Source: Cyclobacteriaceae bacterium
Lineage (GTDB): Bacteria; Bacteroidota; Bacteroidia; Cytophagales; Cyclobacteriaceae
Assembly (NCBI GenBank): GCA_030584025.1
Contig: CP129487.1
Span: forward strand, 4,059,001-4,123,000
Reading direction: 5' to 3'
Length of the DNA: 64,000 nt
A program made the position numbers and the translations under genes. Positions 51,033 to 58,884 of the stretch are shown here, one piece after another; the stretch's first letter is position 1; each line of letters starts with the position of its first letter. A model generated the notes under the pieces. That model ran no database searches and was not told the origin of the DNA. It was given only the letters and a program-made list of their open reading frames with translations.

Positions 51033-53561
51033 TTAATCTTTCTTCGATGCCGCCTTCGGCTTTTTCACCTTCAGCGTGAGCTGGTCGCCTTTGCCATCGT
51101 AGTCGGCAATGATGGTACCGCCTTCCTCCACTTCGCCTTTCAGAATTTCTTCTGCCACCGGATCTTCCAGGTATTTGGTGATGGCCCGGTTCAACGGACG
51201 TGCACCAAATTGTTGGTCGTACCCTTTTTCTGATAGGAAATCTTTGGCCTTGTCGGTAAGCTCAACCAAATAACCTAACGCAGTGATGCGATCAAATACT
51301 TTCTTCAACGTGATGTCGATGATCTTGTGGATGTGTTCGCGTTGCAACGAGTTGAACACAATCACATCATCCAAACGATTCAAAAATTCCGGACTGAACA
51401 CACGCTTCAACGCATTCTGTATGGTCGACTTCATCGCTTCCTCTTCGTTCTCGCGCTTGGCGGCTGTTGAGAAACCAATGCCCGACCCGAAATCTTTCAA
51501 ATCGCGAACACCAATGTTGGATGTCATGATGATGATGGTGTTGCGGAAGTCTACGCGTCTGCCTAACCCATCGGTAAGAATACCATCGTCAAGCACCTGT
51601 AACAGAATGTTGAACACATCTGGGTGTGCTTTTTCAATTTCATCAAGCAGTACAACCGAATAAGGCTTGCGTCTCACTTTCTCAGTAAGCTGTCCGCCTT
51701 CTTCATAGCCTACATAGCCCGGAGGCGCACCCACCAATCGCGATACGGAGAATTTCTCCATGTATTCACTCATGTCGATGCGGATCAATGAATCATCCTT
51801 ATCGAACAAATAGGTAGCGAGTACTTTAGCCAATTCCGTTTTACCCACACCGGTAGGGCCGAGGAAGATGAACGAACCAATCGGTTTCTTCGGATCTTTC
51901 AACCCCACACGTGTGCGTTGAATGGCTTTGGTTAATTTCTTAATGGCTTCTTCCTGGCCAATTACCTTGCCGCTCAGTTCTTCACCCATGCCCAACAACT
52001 TGTTGCTTTCTTTCTGGGCGATGCGCTTGGTAGGAATACCCGTCATCATGGCGATTACATCAGCCACGTTGTCTTCGTTAACGGTATATTTTTCTGTACG
52101 GGTTTTTTCTTCCCACTTGGTTTTGGCAATGTCTAATTGCTCCAGCAGTTTTTTCTCCTTATCGCGCAGTTGTGCCGCCTCTTCGTACTTCTGGCTTTTC
52201 ACTACGCGGTTCTTTTCTTTCTTCACATCTTCAATCGCCTCTTCCAGCTTCACAATTTCTTCCGGCACGTGAATGTTGTTAATGTGTACGCGTGCACCAG
52301 CTTCATCCATTACATCAATAGCTTTATCTGGTAAAAAGCGGTCGCTGATGTAGCGATCGGATAACTTCACGCACGATTCAATGGCTTCTTTGGTATACAG
52401 TACGTGGTGGTGATCTTCGTATTTTTCCTTGATGTTCTCTAAGATCTGGATGGTTTCTTCCGGTGTAGTGGAATCCACCATTACCATTTGGAACCTGCGC
52501 GCCAGCGCACCGTCTTTTTCGATGTACTGACGATACTCATCCAGTGTAGTTGCGCCAATGCATTGGATCTCTCCGCGTGCCAATGCAGGCTTAAACATGT
52601 TGGAAGCATCCAGCGAACCGGAAGCGCCACCCGCACCTACAATGGTGTGGAGTTCATCGATGAACAAAATCACATCCGGAGATTTTTCCAGTTCATTCAT
52701 CACGGCCTTCATGCGCTCTTCAAACTGACCGCGGTATTTGGTACCGGCAACCAGCGAAGCGAGGTCAAGCGTAACTACGCGCTTGCCAAACAACACGCGC
52801 GAAACTTTTTTCTGGATGATGCGCAACGCCAACCCTTCTGCGATGGCGGTTTTACCCACACCGGGTTCACCAATTAATATCGGGTTGTTTTTCTTTCTGC
52901 GGCTCAGAATCTGCGCCACGCGTTCAATCTCTTTTTCACGCCCCACAATCGGGTCGAGTTTACCGTCTTCGGCTAAACGTGTTAAATCGCGACCGAAATT
53001 ATCCAGCACCGGTGTGCGCGATTTTTCGGTTCCCTTCTTTTCTTTTCCGGTTCCGGCACCACCACCAAAGATGCGTGATGAATCATCATCCGGATCGTCA
53101 GTATCAGACGCGGCTTGCGGACCTTCGTGTTGGTATTCGAGCATTTCTTTTACGGTTTCGTAGTTCACATCGAACTTGCTTAAGATTTGTGTGGCCAGGT
53201 TGTCGGCATCACGCAGGATGGAGAGCAGCAAATGTTCTGTGCCGATTAACTGCGCCTTAAAAATTTTTGCTTCGAGGTAGGTGATCTTCAACACTTTCTC
53301 TGAAGCTTTGGTCAACGGTATGTTGGCCAGGTTTTTTATTTCATGTGTGGCTGTGCCTTTCGAAATTTTTTCAATCTCTCCACGCAGCGCATCGAGTGGT
53401 ACACCCAATTTTTTCAACACCCCCACAGCAACGCCTTCGCCCTCACGAATGAGGCCGAGAAGCAGATGCTCGGTACCGATATAATCATGACCAAGACGTA
53501 AAGCTTCTTCACGGCTCAGCGATATCACTTCTTTTACGCGGTTAGAGAATTTGGCTTCCAT
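51033..53561 (-). CDS. clpC: ATP-dependent Clp protease ATP-binding subunit ClpC
   Basis: An 842-residue Hsp100 unfoldase. Two Clp N repeats fill residues 1-145 (FSNRVKEVISLSREEA, GTEHLLLGLIREG). Walker A motifs are GEPGVGKTAIAEG near 230 and GPTGVGKTELAK near 567. A UVR-type M-domain (VVKSQKYEEAAQLRDKEKKLLEQL) lies between them, typical of ClpC rather than ClpA. An IGF loop near residue 690 (GSGIGFSTAA) is of the type that docks ClpP. It is a single gene with its own terminator; clpP is not in the window. Confidence 0.97.
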   Translation of the reverse strand: MEAKFSNRVKEVISLSREEALRLGHDYIGTEHLLLGLIREGEGVAVGVLKKLGVPLDALRGEIEKISKGTATHEIKNLANIPLTKASEKVLKITYLEAKIFKAQLIGTEHLLLSILRDADNLATQILSKFDVNYETVKEMLEYQHEGPQAASDTDDPDDDSSRIFGGGAGTGKEKKGTEKSRTPVLDNFGRDLTRLAEDGKLDPIVGREKEIERVAQILSRRKKNNPILIGEPGVGKTAIAEGLALRIIQKKVSRVLFGKRVVTLDLASLVAGTKYRGQFEERMKAVMNELEKSPDVILFIDELHTIVGAGGASGSLDASNMFKPALARGEIQCIGATTLDEYRQYIEKDGALARRFQMVMVDSTTPEETIQILENIKEKYEDHHHVLYTKEAIESCVKLSDRYISDRFLPDKAIDVMDEAGARVHINNIHVPEEIVKLEEAIEDVKKEKNRVVKSQKYEEAAQLRDKEKKLLEQLDIAKTKWEEKTRTEKYTVNEDNVADVIAMMTGIPTKRIAQKESNKLLGMGEELSGKVIGQEEAIKKLTKAIQRTRVGLKDPKKPIGSFIFLGPTGVGKTELAKVLATYLFDKDDSLIRIDMSEYMEKFSVSRLVGAPPGYVGYEEGGQLTEKVRRKPYSVVLLDEIEKAHPDVFNILLQVLDDGILTDGLGRRVDFRNTIIIMTSNIGVRDLKDFGSGIGFSTAAKRENEEEAMKSTIQNALKRVFSPEFLNRLDDVIVFNSLQREHIHKIIDITLKKVFDRITALGYLVELTDKAKDFLSEKGYDQQFGARPLNRAITKYLEDPVAEEILKGEVEEGGTIIADYDGKGDQLTLKVKKPKAASKKD

Positions 53562-53683
53562 GCAGTTTCTGGAATATTAGTCATGTAAATGTAAACTTTT
53601 CAACGGGATTTTAAGCAGTTCAGGAAGCATTTTGGGGCTTTCTGATATGCATGCCTAAAAAACACCTTGCCTTTTTAATTTGT

Positions 53684-54310
53684 TCATTTCCCCGCGGCTC
53701 CTGCCTCAACAACCTTCCGGGCTTCAGGGCCCAGGCAAAAGATCAGGTCGACAAAGCTAAAGTGTTTCACAAATGCTTTGCCAAACACCTGTGTATAGGG
53801 AACAGGTGTGTAATATTTATCGAGTGTTTCCGGTTTTTTGGCAATCAGGGTGTTTCGAAAATCCATAACACCTTGTTCAACAGTTTTTTGGTAATGGGAA
53901 GTTTCCAGAACGGGAATTTCGCTTCTCAACCACCTAAGACAGATTGTCAGCAGTTCGCGGTTGAGGTCGTACAAAAATGGCGGCTGCCGGAAAAGGATGT
54001 CATGCAGGTCATCGGCATAATGTTCAAAGAAAGGTGCATTACGGTAGGCCGAGGTGATGGCGCGCCAGTGGTTGTTTAACCACTTCTGACTGTAATCGAT
54101 GCGGATACCCTTCATGGTAACCTTACCGTGTTTTTCGGTGAGCGGAACCACCAGGTTTTGCATTCCGTTGGCGGTGAGTATGGTGCAGCGGTTTCTAAAC
54201 GATTGCTTCACAAAATGTTCGTGTGCTTCCAACACAACGGCATCGTGCTTGAGCAACACGCTGAAGTAAGCAATGGAAGGGAGGTAATGAAGTTCAATGA
54301 GGCAACGCAC
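53684..54310 (-). CDS. WbqC family protein
   Basis: A 208-residue protein fitting the WbqC-like family (MRCLIELHYLPSIAYFSVLL..., KQSFRNRCTILTANGMQNLVVPL, YSQKWLNNHWRAITSAYRNAPFFEHY). The order of the conserved HxxYxPxxxYFxxL-like, SYRNR and NHWR segments is typical. WbqC proteins occur in sugar or polysaccharide gene clusters, but have no known activity. It is adjacent to the Sua5-type gene (15 bases), in the same direction. Confidence 0.85.
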   Translation of the reverse strand: MRCLIELHYLPSIAYFSVLLKHDAVVLEAHEHFVKQSFRNRCTILTANGMQNLVVPLTEKHGKVTMKGIRIDYSQKWLNNHWRAITSAYRNAPFFEHYADDLHDILFRQPPFLYDLNRELLTICLRWLRSEIPVLETSHYQKTVEQGVMDFRNTLIAKKPETLDKYYTPVPYTQVFGKAFVKHFSFVDLIFCLGPEARKVVEAGAAGK

Positions 54311-54325
54311 GTTTATGATTTCAGA

Positions 54326-54949
54326 TCACCAAACAATTTCTCCCAACCCTTGTCGAATCAATTCAGGTTCATCTTGTGTACAATCCACTACCGTAGATGG
54401 CACGTTTCCACCTGCTCCACCATCAATCACCAAATCAACCTGGTGTTTAAAGTCTTCATAGATTTCTTCCGGATCGGTGGTGTATTCCTTTATGTGATCA
54501 TCATCTTTGATGGATGAGGTGATTAACGGATTACCCAACTCCGCTACAATGTTGCGCGGTATGTTGTGATTGGGAATACGAATGCCCACTGTTTTTTTGT
54601 TGACGTCCAGAATTTTAGGCACACGGCTGCTCGACTCAAATATAAAGGTGTACGGACCGGGCAACGTTTTCTTCAACACTTTAAATACGGGCGTGTCGAT
54701 GCGTTTCACATATTCCGAAATATGACTGAGGTCGTTGCAGATAAAAGACAAGTCGAGTTTTTGTGGCTTGATGTCCAAAATGCGACAGAGCCGTTCTACA
54801 GCTTTTTTGTTCATCAAATCGCAACCGATACCGTAAATGGTATCGGTGGGGTAGATGATGATGCCGCCCTTGCGCAATACCTCTACCACACGATTGATCT
54901 TTCGCGGTTCAGGATTTTGCGGATGGATGTTCAACAACTCGGCTGCCAT
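54326..54949 (-). CDS. L-threonylcarbamoyladenylate synthase family (Sua5/YciO/YrdC) protein
   Basis: A 207-residue protein. The start is the ATG at 54947-54949 (MAAELLNIHPQNPEPRKI); the open frame upstream is long but lies across the intergenic repeat. Family signs: RKGGIIIYPTDTIYGIGCD, KPQKLDLSFICNDLSHIS, PGPYTFIFESS, VGIRIPNH and STVVDCTQDEPELIRQG. These proteins bind ATP and threonine to make the t6A tRNA base precursor, or belong to the YciO group; I cannot separate the two. It is divergent from mltG. Confidence 0.88.
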   Translation of the reverse strand: MAAELLNIHPQNPEPRKINRVVEVLRKGGIIIYPTDTIYGIGCDLMNKKAVERLCRILDIKPQKLDLSFICNDLSHISEYVKRIDTPVFKVLKKTLPGPYTFIFESSSRVPKILDVNKKTVGIRIPNHNIPRNIVAELGNPLITSSIKDDDHIKEYTTDPEEIYEDFKHQVDLVIDGGAGGNVPSTVVDCTQDEPELIRQGLGEIVW

Positions 54950-55075
54950 GGCGCGACAAAGGTACAACTTCTCAAACAGGCAATGTAAAAAGTGAGCGAA
55001 GGCAGTTCCCCCTTTGGGCCTGCCTGACCGGACGGGCAGGGGCCAGGGGGCGTGCGCAGGGAAAAATTCATTTTG

Positions 55076-55083
55076 TATCTTTG
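55076..55083 (+). promoter_or_regulatory. Bacteroidota -7 box upstream of mltG
   Basis: TATCTTTG, a full match to TAnnTTTG, ends 8 bases before the mltG ATG at 55092. No TTTG at the -33 spacing; the leader would be almost absent, so this is tentative. Confidence 0.35.
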
Positions 55084-55091
55084 TCGATCCT

Positions 55092-56153
55092 ATGAAACGC
55101 AACGGAAGTCCCATTAAGCTTTTTGCCTTTATCCTGGTGTCGGTATTGCTGATCACGTTTTCGTTTTATGCATACCAGATTTGCTACACACCCAACATTT
55201 TGGTAGGCAAGGAAGATCGGTACCTATACATTCCGCAGGAGGCCACCTTTGAAACAGTGCAGAAAACCCTGCACGAAGGCGGCTATGTGCAAGACCTGAT
55301 GTCGTTTAGTTTTTTATCCAGGTTAATGGATTACGATAAGCTGGTAAAGCCCGGAAGGTTTTTGTTGCGCGCCAACATGAACAACCTGCAGGTAATACGC
55401 TTTTTACGTTCCGGTGAGCAAGAGCCGGTACGCATCACCTTTAATAATGTGCGCCTGATCAGCGACCTCGGGCCGAAGATCACACAAAACATTATGACCA
55501 CACCCGAAGAGTTTGACGCAGCACTGGCTGGTTTCCTCGCCAACGGCTCGCACGGGTTTACGTCAGACAACATTACCTGCATGTTTATTCCGAATACATA
55601 CGAAGTGTACTACACCATTTCAGCGAAGCAACTGGTGGAACGCATGCACGATGAATATGAGAATTTCTGGAATGATGAGCGCAAACAAAAAGCCGAAGCC
55701 ATTGGGCTTACCCCTATTCAGGTTTCGATTTTAGCTTCCATCGTACAAGCCGAATCGGTGAAGCGCGATGAAGCACCTGTAATTGCTGGTCTTTATTTGA
55801 ATCGATTAAAACAAGGCATTGCCTTACAAGCAGATCCTACGTTAGTGTTTGCTGTGGGGGATTTTACGTTAAAGCGTGTACTCGATAAACACAAGGAAGT
55901 AGAATCGCCTTACAACACCTATAAATACAGAGGCCTGCCGCCCGGCCCCATCAACATGCCGGAGATTGCCTCCATTGATGCGGTGCTCAACTACAAGCCC
56001 AGCAATTTTTTGTACATGTGCGCCAAGGAAGATTTTTCGGGCTACCATAATTTTACCGCCAACTACAACGAGCATTTGCGAAATGCGCAACGTTACCAGC
56101 AAGCCCTTACCCGCGAACAGCGCATTGCACGCGCCAAACAAAACAACAAATAA
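55092..56153 (+). CDS. mltG: Endolytic transglycosylase MltG
   Basis: A 353-residue protein that cuts newly made glycan strands at the inner membrane. Start at the ATG 55092-55094, giving a membrane anchor (LFAFILVSVLLITFSFYAY). The YceG-like domain is visible: FIPNTYEVYYTISAKQLVERM, ILASIVQAESVKRDEAPVIAGLYLNRL, LQADPTLVFAVGD and SPYNTYKYRGLPPGPINMPEIASIDAVLN. The catalytic glutamate is in IVQAES. The three genes mltG, thioesterase and YihY overlap start to stop. Confidence 0.95.
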   Translation: MKRNGSPIKLFAFILVSVLLITFSFYAYQICYTPNILVGKEDRYLYIPQEATFETVQKTLHEGGYVQDLMSFSFLSRLMDYDKLVKPGRFLLRANMNNLQVIRFLRSGEQEPVRITFNNVRLISDLGPKITQNIMTTPEEFDAALAGFLANGSHGFTSDNITCMFIPNTYEVYYTISAKQLVERMHDEYENFWNDERKQKAEAIGLTPIQVSILASIVQAESVKRDEAPVIAGLYLNRLKQGIALQADPTLVFAVGDFTLKRVLDKHKEVESPYNTYKYRGLPPGPINMPEIASIDAVLNYKPSNFLYMCAKEDFSGYHNFTANYNEHLRNAQRYQQALTREQRIARAKQNNK

Positions 56154-56560
56154 TGTATCAGTCGGAAACTACGGTACGGGTTCGTTATGGTGAAACTGAT
56201 CAGATGGGTTACGTGTATTACGGCTACTACGCCATGTACTATGAAGTGGCGCGTGTGGAGGCGTTGCGCAAACTGGGTTTAACCTATCGGGAAATTGAAG
56301 CGATGGGCATCATCATGCCCGTGCTGGAAAATCATTCGAAGTTTTTAACCGCGGGCAAGTATGATGAGCAACTGCGCATTGTTACCACCATTAAAGAAAA
56401 ACCTTCGGTGCGCATTTCCTTTCATTACGATATTTATAACGAAGAAAACAAACTGATACACCAGGGACAAACCATGCTGGCATTTGTGGACCAGAAGTCG
56501 GGGAGGCCGTGCCGCCCGCCACAAGCCATGATGGATGTACTGGCCCCATTCTTTACATGA
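56153..56560 (+). CDS. Acyl-CoA thioesterase (hotdog fold, 4HBT/YbgC family)
   Basis: A 135-residue hotdog-fold protein. The N-terminal RVRYGETDQMGYVYYGYYAMYYEVAR is the 4HBT/YbgC signature with the catalytic Asp in ETDQMG. Later pieces are FLTAGKYDEQLRIVTTI and LIHQGQTMLAFVD. These enzymes release acids from CoA esters; YbgC-type proteins also help envelope assembly. The ATG overlaps the mltG stop (TAATG), and its own stop overlaps the YihY start (ATGA), so they are coupled. Confidence 0.92.
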   Translation: MYQSETTVRVRYGETDQMGYVYYGYYAMYYEVARVEALRKLGLTYREIEAMGIIMPVLENHSKFLTAGKYDEQLRIVTTIKEKPSVRISFHYDIYNEENKLIHQGQTMLAFVDQKSGRPCRPPQAMMDVLAPFFT

Positions 56561-57555
56561 AGTACAAGTACAAACGGTATTTCCTTCAGCTCACACAAGC
56601 GCAACTGCTGTTGTCGTGGATGAAGCGGGTGCGGTTTAAAAAGTACGACAACGTTTCACTGTACCTCATTGTAAAAACGCTGCTGGCCAATTTGCAGAAA
56701 GACGAAATACTCGATCGCGCCAACGGTGTGGCGTTCAACTTCATCATCGCCATTTTTCCAGCCATCATCTTTTTGTTCACGTTGATTCCATACGTGTCGG
56801 CTTATTTTCCCAGCCTGAACACCGATGCCATCATGCTGTTTTTAGGTGAGCAGTTGCCGCCAAGCATGTTTGAGGTGATTTCATCCACTGTGTTGGATAT
56901 TGTGAGCAATCAACGGGGCGGACTGTTGTCGTTTGGTTTTTTGTTATCGTTTTATTTGTCGACCAATGGGATGATGGCGCTGATGCGCGCGTTCAATGCG
57001 TGTTACAAAACCATTGAAAACCGCGGAGCACTGAAGACGCGTTTTATTGCTACCGCGTTAACCGTTAACCTGGCTGTAGCCTTGTTGGTAGCCATTGCGT
57101 TGCTCATCATCGGGCAGTTGGTGTTGAATTACATTACCACCAACTTGAATGAGTTGCCAGGCATTAACCTGGATGGCGCCACGGTGTACCTGCTGTTCGC
57201 GTTGCGCTTCATTGTGATTTTCATTGTGTTCTTTCTGGTGATTGCCAGTATGTACTACTTCGGCCCGGCCATTCATTACAACTGGCGGTTTTTCTCCATC
57301 GGTTCAACGGTGGCAACATTTTTAATTTTGGCAGTTTCATACGGGTTTTCGTATTACATCACGCACTTTGGCACATACAATAAAGTTTACGGATCGATTG
57401 GTGTGCTCATTGCGTTGATGATCTGGATACAACTCATCACCATTGTGTTGCTGGCTGGCTACGAGCTCAACGCCAGCATACACGACAGCCGCAGAAAAGA
57501 ATCCATCCGCCAGGCCCGAAGGGTGATTAAAAAGATGGAGGCGGTGCGAAGTTAG
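56557..57555 (+). CDS. YihY/virulence factor BrkB family membrane protein
   Basis: A 332-residue protein; the start is the ATG at 56557, overlapping the thioesterase stop (ATGA). There are about six hydrophobic helices starting near residue 65, with GVAFNFIIAIFPAIIFLFTLIPY, LLSFGFLLSFYLSTNGMMALMRAFN and a late TYNKVYGSIGVLIALMIWIQLITIV, typical of the YihY/BrkB (former RNase BN) family. The role in the envelope is unknown. Following it are tandem G-rich palindromic repeats. Confidence 0.9.
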   Translation: MKYKYKRYFLQLTQAQLLLSWMKRVRFKKYDNVSLYLIVKTLLANLQKDEILDRANGVAFNFIIAIFPAIIFLFTLIPYVSAYFPSLNTDAIMLFLGEQLPPSMFEVISSTVLDIVSNQRGGLLSFGFLLSFYLSTNGMMALMRAFNACYKTIENRGALKTRFIATALTVNLAVALLVAIALLIIGQLVLNYITTNLNELPGINLDGATVYLLFALRFIVIFIVFFLVIASMYYFGPAIHYNWRFFSIGSTVATFLILAVSYGFSYYITHFGTYNKVYGSIGVLIALMIWIQLITIVLLAGYELNASIHDSRRKESIRQARRVIKKMEAVRS

Positions 57556-57557
57556 TA

Positions 57558-57590
57558 ACTCCCCTCCTGCAAGGAGGGGCGGGGGGTGGT
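57558..57590 (+). repeat. G-rich palindromic repeat, copy 1
   Basis: ACTCCCCTCCT, GC, AAGGAGGGG, C, GGGGGGTGGT. A CCCCTCCT / AGGAGGGG hairpin with a G-rich tail; near-identical to the copies at 57593-57628 and 58027-58063. Confidence 0.7.
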
Positions 57591-57592
57591 CA

Positions 57593-57628
57593 AACTCCCC
57601 TCCTTTTTAAGGAGGGGTTGGGGGTGGT
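57593..57628 (+). repeat. G-rich palindromic repeat, copy 2
   Basis: AACTCCCCTCC, TTTTT, AAGGAGGGG then TTGGGGGTGGT. The same hairpin plus tail as copy 1, two bases after it. Confidence 0.7.
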
Positions 57629-57662
57629 TGGATAATGTAAATTAATAAGTACCAAAAACTAT

Positions 57663-58019
57663 ATGCCTGATTCTACCAAATGTCCGAAATGTAGTTCGTT
57701 ATACGGTTATCCTACTGGCACTTCCATGATGTGCCCGGAGTGTGGGCACGAATGGAACCCGGAGGAAGTCAGCGGGGATTCAGCAACCACTGAAGTGACT
57801 GATTCCCTGGTTGTGAAAGATGCCAACGGAAATGTGTTACAGGATGGCGATACCGTAATCCTGATTAAAGACTTGCCGGTAAAAGGTGCATCCAAAGCCA
57901 TCAAGGCTGGCACCAAAGTGAAGAACATCAAGCTTACCGATGGCGACCACAACATCGATTGCAAGGTAGATGGCTTTGGCGCCATGGCGCTCAAGAGTAT
58001 ATACGTGCGCAAGGGGTAA
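57663..58019 (+). CDS. yjdM: Zinc ribbon protein YjdM/PhnA family
   Basis: A 118-residue protein, start MPDSTKCPKCSS. Two CxxC knuckles (CPKC near 7, CPEC near 25) form a zinc ribbon. The remainder is a beta-barrel PhnA domain: VVKDANGNVLQDGDTVILIKDLPVKG and LKSIYVRKG, both typical. The function of the family is not known despite the old phosphonate name. It is framed by G-rich palindromic repeats on both sides and faces the acidic lipoprotein genes across a shared terminator. Confidence 0.93.
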   Translation: MPDSTKCPKCSSLYGYPTGTSMMCPECGHEWNPEEVSGDSATTEVTDSLVVKDANGNVLQDGDTVILIKDLPVKGASKAIKAGTKVKNIKLTDGDHNIDCKVDGFGAMALKSIYVRKG

Positions 58020-58026
58020 CACCTAA

Positions 58027-58063
58027 AACTCCCCTCCTGGTTTAAGGAGGGGTAGGGGGTGGT
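58027..58063 (+). repeat. G-rich palindromic repeat, copy 3
   Basis: AACTCCCCTCC, TGGTTT, AAGGAGGGG, then TAGGGGGTGGT. Third copy of the repeat, on the other side of yjdM. Confidence 0.7.
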
Positions 58064-58078
58064 AGGTAATTGCAACAA

Positions 58079-58111
58079 AAAGTCCACCCTACTTCAAATA
58101 AGGTGGACTTT
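58079..58111. terminator. Bidirectional terminator between yjdM and the acidic lipoprotein operon
   Basis: AAAGTCCACC (58079-58088) pairs exactly with GGTGGACTTT (58102-58111), 13-base loop. It lies between the convergent yjdM and 58142 gene ends and has A and T runs on both sides. Confidence 0.8.
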
Positions 58112-58141
58112 CCCATATCGACTTTCGTACGATCTTTCTAA

Positions 58142-58876
58142 TTACCCGTTGTCATCATCATCATCATCGTCATCGAATTCATCGTCATCATCGTCATCGT
58201 ATCCGGCATCACACGCATCATCAAAATTTGATTTGATTACCTGAGCAATGTTGGTGTTTGAGGTTTCATTGATGCGGATTACACCATCCTCATCCACATT
58301 GGCATTACTTAAATCAACCGATGCAAGTAGTTTGTCCAGGTTAAGCAACACCAGCACATTACTTAAGGCATCGGGTAACATGGTAAAACCATCTTCATAT
58401 TCAACTTCAATTTCCAGAAGCTGTTTCGTTGAAAACTCTACCTGTACCGGATCGCCACCGTCAGGTTGATATGTGAACTGAATAAACAATGAGTTTCCTC
58501 CTTCCAAAAACGCCCCTAATTCAATCTCTACTTCGTTGTACAATCCCGGATCTATGTTGCTGATGCCGAATTCAGGAGTGCTTACCCCCGTGATCAGATC
58601 AACTACATACCGGCCTTCAAATTCAATTTCAAAATCATCGTCATCGCCAAAATCATCATCGCTTTCAAATTCTACTTCCCGTATTCCGACCAGCGCTTCC
58701 TGAAACGTGTACGGTGAACTCATTTCACGGCCACCCGGATTAATTGACGAAGTGGTTGTTGCCGCTTTCATTTTAAATGCTACACCTTGTTGCGCAGGAT
58801 CATCGCTTGAGCAACTCCACATCATCACAACAGCCAACCATACAATCACAAACATTCTCATTTTCATAATCATCAA
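58142..58876 (-). CDS. Aspartate-rich lipoprotein with poly-Asp tail
   Basis: A 244-residue exported lipoprotein: signal MMIMKMRMFVIVWLAVVMMWSC, lipid cysteine at 22 (an internal start near residue 5 is possible). The body is beta-rich, with repeated acidic patches (FESDDDFGDDDDFEIEFEG). The C-terminus has DACDAGYDDDDDDEFDDDDDDDDNG, almost all Asp. In DNA the tail is a run of TCA/TCG triplets on the plus strand. The chain would be very negatively charged, suggesting metal or cation binding outside the cell. No family is recognised. It is 8 bases downstream of the other acidic lipoprotein, in one operon. Confidence 0.85.
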   Translation of the reverse strand: MMIMKMRMFVIVWLAVVMMWSCSSDDPAQQGVAFKMKAATTTSSINPGGREMSSPYTFQEALVGIREVEFESDDDFGDDDDFEIEFEGRYVVDLITGVSTPEFGISNIDPGLYNEVEIELGAFLEGGNSLFIQFTYQPDGGDPVQVEFSTKQLLEIEVEYEDGFTMLPDALSNVLVLLNLDKLLASVDLSNANVDEDGVIRINETSNTNIAQVIKSNFDDACDAGYDDDDDDEFDDDDDDDDNG

Positions 58877-58884
58877 GTTTAGAG

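Noticed and set aside
55019..55040. Terminator or attenuator in the sua5-mltG spacer (CCTGCC / GGCAGG)
   Set aside because: Short stem without a T-run on either strand; more likely a single repeat-type palindrome, and no second clear copy was found in the window.
58142..58876. Frameshift artefact from the poly-Asp run
   Set aside because: The repeat is in frame, the stop follows at once, and the upstream body and lipoprotein signal are coherent.
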